Notes under the pieces: model-generated
Told to the model about the DNA's origin: nothing
The model's input: the letters and a program-made list of their open reading frames with translations, nothing else
Databases searched by the model: none
Source of the DNA: Candidatus Bipolaricaulis sp.
Lineage (GTDB): Bacteria > Bipolaricaulota > Bipolaricaulia > Bipolaricaulales > Bipolaricaulaceae
Assembly (NCBI GenBank): GCA_020062805.1
Contig: JAGUVP010000293.1
Location: 1-9,932 of the forward strand
Reading direction: 5' to 3'
DNA: 9,932 nucleotides
Program-made: the position numbers and the translations under genes
Shown: piece by piece, positions 1 to 5,977 of the stretch
Numbering within the stretch: position 1 is the stretch's first letter
How the letters are laid out: every line of letters starts with the position of its first letter

Positions 1-17
1 CGACGCTCTTCCGATCT
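1..17. other. Illumina adapter remnant at contig end
   Basis: The first 17 bases, CGACGCTCTTCCGATCT, are identical to the 3' end of the standard Illumina TruSeq universal/Read 1 adapter. Read on the minus strand they are AGATCGGAAGAGCGTCG, the usual adapter read-through sequence. They are not genomic. They fuse in frame to the truncated FAD oxidase gene and would add false C-terminal residues (RSEERR) to its translation. Real sequence starts at about base 18. Confidence 0.96.
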
Positions 18-362
18 GGAGTGCCAGATTGCCCCACCATCTACCCTGACCCAGTTCGCATCCGTGTCTACGTGAACCACTCGATCCATCCGCGTCGTCT
101 CCAACACGATGCTGTCTGTCCGCACGCCGCTGCCGAGGAAAGCCGTGCCACGACCGCGAACGAACAGAGGTATCTCCAGACGACTGCACAACTTAAGCAC
201 TTCAGCCACTTCAGCCGCCGAGGCAGTCCTCACCACCGCCGCGGGCACGCCTGCTCGATCCGGACCGCAGTCGCGCGAGTAGCAGATCCTGTCAACAAGC
301 ACATCCGAGACATGGGCATCGCCGACGATCTTGGCCAGTGCTTTCCGTATCTGGCTAGGCAT
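18..362 (-). CDS. FAD-linked oxidase (GlcD/PCMH type), N-terminal fragment
   Basis: Only the first 115 residues are present; the gene is cut by the contig end at the adapter junction. The fragment is the start of a PCMH-type FAD-binding domain (FAD_binding_4, glycolate oxidase GlcD/D-lactate dehydrogenase family). Residues 40-56 (PAAVVRTASAAEVAEVL) match the usual 'P-x-x-V-V-x-P-x-S-x-x-E-V' stretch. Residues 66-80 (PLFVRGRGTAFLGSG) match the pyrophosphate-binding loop. Residues 88-112 fit the following 'L-x-x-x-R-M-x-x-V-x-x-V-D-x-x-x-x-x-x-V-x-x-G-x-x-W' segment. Such enzymes oxidise 2-hydroxy acids or related alcohols in the cytoplasm or at the membrane. The substrate cannot be told from the N-terminus. 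The ATG at 362 overlaps the stop of the upstream aminohydrolase gene by 8 nt (ATGCCTAG) and follows a G-rich Shine-Dalgarno run. It is the last visible gene of the operon. Confidence 0.88.
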
Positions 363-1680
363 ACTCCCTCCCTGCTCTCCTGGCTTCACGGATGAGCACC
401 TCCTCATCCACCGTGACCATCTGTCGATTCCGCAACACGGGTCGTCCGTTCACAATGACGTCCTCCACATCAGAACTGCGTCCGCAGTAGACGAGCAAGG
501 GAACGATCTCGTCAGTCAGCCCAAACGTGTGGGGGCCTGACAGGTCTACGATCGCGATATCGGCCAGCCTCCCTTCATCAAGGGTGCCTGCGTCGATGCG
601 ACATGCTCTGGCCCCACCCTCGGTGGCCATCTCAAACACGTCCCGCGCGTCGATCACCGTGGGATCCCTGCGAGCCACCTTCTGCAGCATCGCGGCGGCC
701 CGCATCTCCTCGAACATGTCCAACAGGTCGTTCGACGCTGCGCCGTCGGTCCCCAGCGCAACAGCGATGCCAGCCCTTCGCAGATCGTCAATGGGCGCCA
801 CTCCGCTGCCCAACTTCATGTTGCTTTTGGGATTATGGACAACCGTGACAGGCCGATGCCTGGCGAGTTCGACCTCCTCGGGCGTCAGGTGAACCCCATG
901 CACGGCCAGCAGCGGCCGCTCGAGGAGCCCGAGTTCCTCCAAGTACGCCAAGGGTGGCTTACCGCACTCCTTGAGCGAGTGTTCGACTTCCCACAGGGTC
1001 TCCGATACATGGGTCGACACAGTCAAATCGTGGACTTCTGACTGCTCCCGAATCCACGCGAGCATCTCGTGGCTGCACGTGAAGGGAGCAGAGGGACCAA
1101 GGGCCACTTGCACCAGAGGAGCCTCAGGCGGGTAGTTGTGCCATCGCTCAACCAACGCCCGTGTTCTCTCGTAGGTGACCTCCCTGGGCATCAGAAGATC
1201 GTCGGGAACCCAGCGATCCACCATGGTCATCGCAGCTACGGCGCGAACCCCTACCTCGCACCATGCTTCGATGATGTTGTCAAAGCTGATATCCATATCC
1301 ACACAACAGGTGACGCCGCCCCGGATCATCTCCATCGCTCCGAGCAGCGACCACAGCCTGCCGACCTCCTCGCTGCCATCCCCGTGCCAGGCGCGCGCGA
1401 GAACAGCGCGAACAAAGGGGAATGTGACCTGCTCGCACCATTCCACCAACGGCAGATCATCCCGCCTTCCCTTGAGCATGGATTGGTAGAGGTGAGTGTG
1501 GGCATTCACGAGCCCTGGGATGACCGCCTTCCCCCGGCAGTCGATCTTGTCCCAATCGGGTCGCTCCGGGCCGGCGTGTCCGATGAGAGCGATGCGTTGG
1601 CCTTCGATCACGACGTCAACATCTCGCTCGACACGCCGCGCATCGCGCACGACGTAGGACGCATCCTTGAGCACGATCAC
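355..1680 (-). CDS. ATZ/TRZ-type metal-dependent aminohydrolase (COG0402, MtaD/SAH-deaminase-like)
   Basis: This 441-residue amidohydrolase belongs to the family that hydrolytically deaminates or dechlorinates N-heterocycles (adenosine derivatives, guanine, s-triazines, pterins). The full catalytic set is visible. H61-T-H63 sits in VNAHTHLYQS. H224 and catalytic E227 sit in STHVSET. H261 sits in AVHGVHL. D312 sits in LGTDGAASND. The motif VVHNPKSNMKLGSGVAPI (280-297) is typical of the family, as is the length. The reading frame stays open far upstream (to 2292), but the true start is the GTG at 1680. It has a perfect GGAGGAGG seven bases upstream, starts the canonical N-terminus, and overlaps the stop of the flavoprotein gene by 4 nt (GTGA). 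The substrate is not determined. Neighbouring DHOD-like and SsnA-like genes favour a nitrogen heterocycle over 5-methylthioadenosine salvage. Confidence 0.93.
   Translation of the reverse strand: MIVLKDASYVVRDARRVERDVDVVIEGQRIALIGHAGPERPDWDKIDCRGKAVIPGLVNAHTHLYQSMLKGRRDDLPLVEWCEQVTFPFVRAVLARAWHGDGSEEVGRLWSLLGAMEMIRGGVTCCVDMDISFDNIIEAWCEVGVRAVAAMTMVDRWVPDDLLMPREVTYERTRALVERWHNYPPEAPLVQVALGPSAPFTCSHEMLAWIREQSEVHDLTVSTHVSETLWEVEHSLKECGKPPLAYLEELGLLERPLLAVHGVHLTPEEVELARHRPVTVVHNPKSNMKLGSGVAPIDDLRRAGIAVALGTDGAASNDLLDMFEEMRAAAMLQKVARRDPTVIDARDVFEMATEGGARACRIDAGTLDEGRLADIAIVDLSGPHTFGLTDEIVPLLVYCGRSSDVEDVIVNGRPVLRNRQMVTVDEEVLIREARRAGREYA
364..372 (-). promoter_or_regulatory. Ribosome binding site of the FAD oxidase gene
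   Basis: The minus strand reads GGGAGGGAG just before ATG at 362. It lies inside the coding sequence of the upstream aminohydrolase gene, and it supports this start for the truncated oxidase. Confidence 0.6.
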
Positions 1681-2750
1681 GGAGATTCCTCCTCCAATAG
1701 GAGTGCACCTGTTCGACAGACGGAGGCACAGAGACCACACAATCGGCACTTGCTCAAGTCGCTCCTCCCTGGTTCCGATCGCGCTGCGTAGGGGCATATC
1801 GCTACACAGCGTCCACACTCCGTGCACAGCTCCCGGCTCCATGCCAGCTGCATCCGTTGGCTCCCGGGTGTGGTGGCCAGGGCAGGCAGTGCTGCGCCGA
1901 TCGCCTTCTCCGCCACCGAGAACCCGGCCCTCGCCAACTCGGCATCCAACTGCGCCCTCAGTGAAGCGAAGCTGAGAAGTCCCTTGATCAAGGGAAGACT
2001 GCACACACCTACGGCTGTCCCGCCAGCCAGTATCATCTCGAGCGCATCCCTCCCCGACGAGACGCCTCCGGTAGCGACCACCGGTCCTCCCGTAGCCTGA
2101 TGCACAACGGCAACTGCCCTCAACGCAAGCGGGAGCAGCGCGGCTCCCGAGAGCCAGCAAGAAGGACTCCCCAGGAGAGGCCTTCTCCGCTGCACATCGA
2201 TCCGAAGCGCCGGCCCCAGCGAGTCGACCGCGGTGATCCCCTGCGCGCCGTGTTCGCGACACTCCGACGCGATCGCCCCGAGGCGCGGCCACAGCGCGTT
2301 GACCTTTGCCAGAACGGGGAGCCCTGCCCTGTCCGCAGCTTCCCCGCTCATCCGAGGAAGCTCTACAGGATCGTAGCTCACCACCTCCAGCGCGTCCGCG
2401 CCCGCTCGCGCTACCGCTCGGGCCAGCTCTTGCACATCGCCAACTGTGGGGCCAATGCTGGCGATCACGATCGCGCCCGACTCCTTGGCAAGAGGGATCT
2501 CATGGTGGATCCACTGCTCCGCACGGACATCGGACCAGAGCTCGCAGTTCAGGACTCCTTGCTCAGTGATGCTCAGATGTGGAACGGGGTTCCTTGCGGG
2601 TCGACAGCTGATGGTCTTGGTCACCACTGCCGCGGCTCCCGCGCGATGCGCTCGTGCGATCGCTTCTCCATCATACGAGAGCGGCCCGGATGCCAACAGC
2701 ACAGAGTGCTCCAGGGGGATGCCGACGACGGTGGTGGAGAGGTCAGCCAT
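1677..2750 (-). CDS. Dihydroorotate/dihydropyrimidine dehydrogenase-like flavoprotein with C-terminal 2x[4Fe-4S] ferredoxin domain (PreA-like)
   Basis: This 357-residue protein has a DHOD-type FMN TIM barrel (about 1-290) and a bacterial ferredoxin domain (about 305-350), the architecture of PreA and the C-terminal half of dihydropyrimidine dehydrogenase. ASGPLSYDGEAIARAHRAGA (20-39) and VVTKTI (42-47) are typical DHOD-family starts. GGPVVATGGVSSGRDALEMI (221-240) is the FMN phosphate-binding region. Cluster ligands are C309, C312, C315, C319 and C335, C338, C341, C345. The usual N-x-S-C-P active-site motif is VVSYDP (123-128), and the following loop has no Cys or obvious base, so pyrimidine or orotate chemistry is doubtful. 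No PreT/NADPH partner is visible, so electrons may pass via ferredoxin, possibly from the AORs. The ATG at 2750, with AGGTGG upstream, overlaps the SsnA-like stop by 8 nt (ATGGCTGA). Confidence 0.88.
   Translation of the reverse strand: MADLSTTVVGIPLEHSVLLASGPLSYDGEAIARAHRAGAAAVVTKTISCRPARNPVPHLSITEQGVLNCELWSDVRAEQWIHHEIPLAKESGAIVIASIGPTVGDVQELARAVARAGADALEVVSYDPVELPRMSGEAADRAGLPVLAKVNALWPRLGAIASECREHGAQGITAVDSLGPALRIDVQRRRPLLGSPSCWLSGAALLPLALRAVAVVHQATGGPVVATGGVSSGRDALEMILAGGTAVGVCSLPLIKGLLSFASLRAQLDAELARAGFSVAEKAIGAALPALATTPGSQRMQLAWSRELCTECGRCVAICPYAARSEPGRSDLSKCRLCGLCASVCRTGALLLEEESP
1688..1695 (-). promoter_or_regulatory. Strong ribosome binding site fixing the GTG start at 1680
   Basis: The minus strand reads GGAGGAGG, then AATCTCC, then GTG. 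This near-perfect Shine-Dalgarno with 7-nt spacing decides the start of the aminohydrolase gene against the much longer open frame upstream. Confidence 0.85.
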
Positions 2751-4071
2751 GCTCCCCCACCTGCCACAAGCGAGCCGCCTGCTCCCGGACACAGTGGCGG
2801 AGGCGGTCGATATCCTCACGGATGAGCTCTCCTCCCGACAACAACACCCGCCCATCCGCTACCACGAGATCGACCCCGACAGCATCACCGTGCACCACAA
2901 TCTGGTCCGCAACATTCGCTTGGGTCAGCGGCGTCGCGAACTCCATCGACACCCCGATGAGATCGGCGGGATGCCCGGGTTTGAGTTCGCCCAACCCCGC
3001 GAACCCAATCGCGGCGGCGCCCCACACACCCGCCATGGCCAGCACCGTCGGGGCAGGCAGGACGCGGGGATCGCGCCCAGCCCCCTTGTGAAGCAGGAAT
3101 GCGCCTCGCATGATCTGAAACATGTCTGTGATGTACCCGTCGCTGCCCAAGCCTGGCCGCAGGCCGCACTCCAGCATCCGCGGAACCGGCGCAATCCCTC
3201 CTCCCACCTCGCAATTGCTGAGCGGCATGTGCGCAACACGAACTCCACGCTCCGCAAGAAGGCGGATTTCGTCGTCCTCAACAGCCACCACCTGAGAAGC
3301 CAATACCGTGGAATCCCACACACCGATGCGGTCATACCAGAACACCGGCCGGGTGCCGTACCGGATGGAGCACTCACGAGGTTCGTATTCGCTCTCCGAC
3401 AGGTGCAGGTGAAGGTCGCAACCCAACGCAGTGGCGCAGTCTTTGGCGGATTCCACGAAGGGCGCCGAACACGTAAACGAAGTATGCAATGAGATCATAC
3501 CCCGGAGCCGGTCCTCTCCACGACACGCTCGCACGAACCGAACGTTCTCGGCCAGGGCCCGAGCACCGCTCTCCACGCCATGCCGCTCGGATGCCTCCAC
3601 CGAAAGCACCGCGCGAAGGCCCGCAGCTTCCAGTTCTTCGGCCAGGATGTCGAGCGCTCCGTCGGGAATCAACGGCGCTTCAAGCACATCGCACAGGCTG
3701 GTCACACCGGAGCGGATCAGGTTGGCGCATGTCAGGCGAAAGGCAGCTCGGATCATCTCGCGGTCGAGCCGATCCTCTACCTGCGGCCACCAGAACCCCT
3801 TGAGGAAACCCTCGAACGAATCCGGCACCCCGGAGACTGGCATTCCGTGAGCAAGCACTCCGTACGTGTGGATATGTGCATCCACAAAACCGGGCATGAT
3901 GAGTAGATCGCGTGCGTCGAGCAGAGCCGCGTCAGGAAACCGGCTGACCAAACAATCATTGGGACCGACCTCCACTACATCCCCTCCCCCGATTGCCACT
4001 CCCCACCCTGCACGCAGCACATCGTGGGCAGATGCCAGCAGAGCCCCGCCGAGTACGAGGCGGTCAACCAC
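2743..4071 (-). CDS. SsnA-like amidohydrolase
   Basis: This 442-residue amidohydrolase has the length of Escherichia coli SsnA and resembles it closely. Shared stretches from memory include the 'F-x-x-x-L-K-x-x-W-W' and 'S-G-x-T-S-x-x-D' segments (86-128), 'D-M-F-x-x-M-x-x-A-F-x-x-H' (316-328), and the C-terminal end with a Trp near 436. SsnA genes usually sit in purine-catabolism or molybdenum-hydroxylase clusters; their exact reaction is unsettled. Metal ligands seen are H66-I-H68, H223 (with E226, LHLSES) and D311 (LGSDGYITD). The His normally found in 'L-A-H-x-V' is replaced: the sequence is LASQV, S259. The gene begins with GTG at 4071, preceded by GGAGGG eight bases upstream. It overlaps the upstream AOR gene by 8 nt (GTGGTTGA) and the downstream flavoprotein gene by 8 nt. 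Confidence 0.9.
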   Translation of the reverse strand: MVDRLVLGGALLASAHDVLRAGWGVAIGGGDVVEVGPNDCLVSRFPDAALLDARDLLIMPGFVDAHIHTYGVLAHGMPVSGVPDSFEGFLKGFWWPQVEDRLDREMIRAAFRLTCANLIRSGVTSLCDVLEAPLIPDGALDILAEELEAAGLRAVLSVEASERHGVESGARALAENVRFVRACRGEDRLRGMISLHTSFTCSAPFVESAKDCATALGCDLHLHLSESEYEPRECSIRYGTRPVFWYDRIGVWDSTVLASQVVAVEDDEIRLLAERGVRVAHMPLSNCEVGGGIAPVPRMLECGLRPGLGSDGYITDMFQIMRGAFLLHKGAGRDPRVLPAPTVLAMAGVWGAAAIGFAGLGELKPGHPADLIGVSMEFATPLTQANVADQIVVHGDAVGVDLVVADGRVLLSGGELIREDIDRLRHCVREQAARLWQVGEHG

Positions 4072-5977
4072 GGCGTAGACCCTCCAGGCGGTCAGCCACG
4101 TCGGCCAGGTTGAGTCGATCGAGGGTCGCCCGTGTCGGCCAGCCCCAAGCCCGGTCCCAGCCCCGCAGGTCGTAGTACTCGTCCAGCATCAGCTCCGCCC
4201 GTGCGACTTGCCCGCGGGCTCCGCCCGACGGAGAGGGTTCCTCGCTGAATCTCCGGGGGAGTCGGTCATCCGCGCGATCCACCCCGTGGAGCGCGTTGTA
4301 GGCGCGCATGAGGTTGACAGCCCGCTCTCCGATCCAGCGGAGGCTCGCTTCATCGTAGTCAATCCCACACGCACAGGTAAGCCCTGCGGCGATCTCCGAC
4401 CAGTAGATCTCAGCCATAACGAACGTCCCCCCGGACTTGCACACCCCCACCGAGTCCACAATCGCACCGAAATCCTCGCCATCCTTGATCAGAAGAGGTT
4501 TGTGTCGAGTCGCCTGCGGATCCGCCATCTCGGGGAGGAACGCCTCGCCGTACCGCCTCCGTACTCCGTCAGCGTCTCCCACTTCGTCGAGAGTGGGGAA
4601 CGCCTTGAGGTGGTCCGCGCCACGGCTCGAAGTGATGTGAGCAAGCCCCATGGATTGCTGGGCGCGGCCATCCTGCCCGGGGATCTCCAGTCCCTTGACC
4701 TCCATGGCAAAGTCCGCCGCGTCTCCACCCAGCTCCTGCGCCGCGCGCCGCACCCCCAGACCCAGGAGCTCCCCCAGACCCCGTCGCAGCGCAATCTGCT
4801 CGATCAGCTCAAGCAGTACGTGGGGATCGCCCCACCGGAGCGTCAAGCCGCCCGTTTCCTCGGGCCCCAACATCCCCCGCTCGAAGAGCTCCATCGCAAA
4901 AGAGATGGCGCGTCCCGTACTGATCGTGTCCAACCCAAGGCGGTCACAGCGGTCGTTTGCCGCCAGAATGGCGGCGAGATCCGCCACCCCTACTCCCGAA
5001 CCCAACGCGTTCAGTGTCTCGTACTCGAAGCTGGATGTGCAGACGCCGTCGTACTCCCCCCCACGCACGCGGTACACCTTGTCGCACCGCACCGGGCACG
5101 CGAAACACCCCATGTCCTTGACCCAGAACCTCTCCCGCAGCGCCGAACCGCCGATGCCGGCCGCAGACGGGAAGGACCCGTACTGGAAGTTGTGCGTAGG
5201 GAATCTGCCGATCGCATCCATCAGCTCGACGATCCCCGGTGTGCCGTACCGTGCGATCGCGGGGAACATCGGATTCGCTCGAATCCTCTTATGCATGGTA
5301 GCCGACAGGCGCGCGAAGCCCTCTGGGTCATCCACACGGACGCGGGTTCTCCCTCGCACGGCGATCGCTTTGAGGCGTTTGGAGGCCATCAGCGTGCCCA
5401 GACCGGCGCGAGCGAGGCTGCGCTGGGGCGAACACTGGATAGAGCCGAATAAGACGCCGTTCTCAGCCGCTGGTCCCACACAAGCGACCTTGATATGCGG
5501 GTCTCCTTTCTGTGCCCGGATGGCCGCTTCCGTCTCCACCGTGTCGAGCCCCCAGAGGGCGCCAGCAGGCTCAAGACGGGCACGACCATCCTCGATCCAC
5601 AACAGCACGGGTTCGGCAGATCGCCCTGTCACAGCAATCGCATCGTAGCCAGCGAAACGAAGCTCAGGGCCGAACAGGCCCCCGCAGTTGGCGTCACCGT
5701 AGATCCCCGTAAGCGGCGACTTGCCGACCGCTGCGAGTCTCCCCGAACAAGGCCAGCATGTGCCTGTCAGGGATCCTGCTGCAAGGACAAGGAGGTTCGC
5801 GGCATCCAACGGACCCACATCCGGCGGCACCTCCTCCCACAGAAGCCACGCGCCCAGACCATTACCGCCAAGCAACACGCGTGCCAGCGAGAACGGGATC
5901 TCCTGGTCGGTGATCGTTCCCCGATCCAGGTCCACCCGAAGCAACCTCCGAACCATGGCTCCCCCCGGCACTCGCAT
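4064..5977 (-). CDS. aor: Tungsten-type aldehyde ferredoxin oxidoreductase, paralogue 1
   Basis: This 637-residue protein (numbered from ATG 5977) is a full-length member of the AOR family: cytoplasmic enzymes with a tungsten bis-pyranopterin cofactor and one [4Fe-4S] cluster that oxidise aldehydes to acids, or the reverse, with ferredoxin. The N-terminal pattern RLLRVDLDRGTI (11-22) is typical. Cluster ligands are C291, C294 and C298 (CFACPVRC) and C513 (DSVGVCKS). Both cofactor motifs are present: D345-x-x-G-L-D350 followed by TISTG, and D508-x-x-G-V-C513. SSRGADHL (450-457) is also family-typical. The start is uncertain. ATG 5977 overlaps the previous stop by one base (TGATG). GTG 5980 would give a 4-nt overlap. 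ATG 5956 has a G-rich run only two bases upstream, too close for a good Shine-Dalgarno. The actual aldehyde is unknown. Confidence 0.94.
   Translation of the reverse strand: MRVPGGAMVRRLLRVDLDRGTITDQEIPFSLARVLLGGNGLGAWLLWEEVPPDVGPLDAANLLVLAAGSLTGTCWPCSGRLAAVGKSPLTGIYGDANCGGLFGPELRFAGYDAIAVTGRSAEPVLLWIEDGRARLEPAGALWGLDTVETEAAIRAQKGDPHIKVACVGPAAENGVLFGSIQCSPQRSLARAGLGTLMASKRLKAIAVRGRTRVRVDDPEGFARLSATMHKRIRANPMFPAIARYGTPGIVELMDAIGRFPTHNFQYGSFPSAAGIGGSALRERFWVKDMGCFACPVRCDKVYRVRGGEYDGVCTSSFEYETLNALGSGVGVADLAAILAANDRCDRLGLDTISTGRAISFAMELFERGMLGPEETGGLTLRWGDPHVLLELIEQIALRRGLGELLGLGVRRAAQELGGDAADFAMEVKGLEIPGQDGRAQQSMGLAHITSSRGADHLKAFPTLDEVGDADGVRRRYGEAFLPEMADPQATRHKPLLIKDGEDFGAIVDSVGVCKSGGTFVMAEIYWSEIAAGLTCACGIDYDEASLRWIGERAVNLMRAYNALHGVDRADDRLPRRFSEEPSPSGGARGQVARAELMLDEYYDLRGWDRAWGWPTRATLDRLNLADVADRLEGLRRG
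4080..4085 (-). promoter_or_regulatory. Ribosome binding site of the SsnA-like gene
   Basis: The minus strand has GGAGGG eight bases before the GTG at 4071, inside the end of the AOR gene. It supports the non-ATG start. Confidence 0.7.

Noticed and set aside
1681..2292. N-terminal extension of the 355-1680 aminohydrolase frame
   Set aside because: It overlaps the DHOD/ferredoxin gene, reads as Arg/Gly/Cys-rich noise, and a strong GGAGGAGG plus GTG at 1680 gives the canonical family N-terminus.
2751..2855. Longer start for the DHOD-like gene
   Set aside because: The added segment is Cys/Ser/Arg-rich and lies within the SsnA-like gene; ATG 2750 has AGGTGG upstream and begins just before the family motif.
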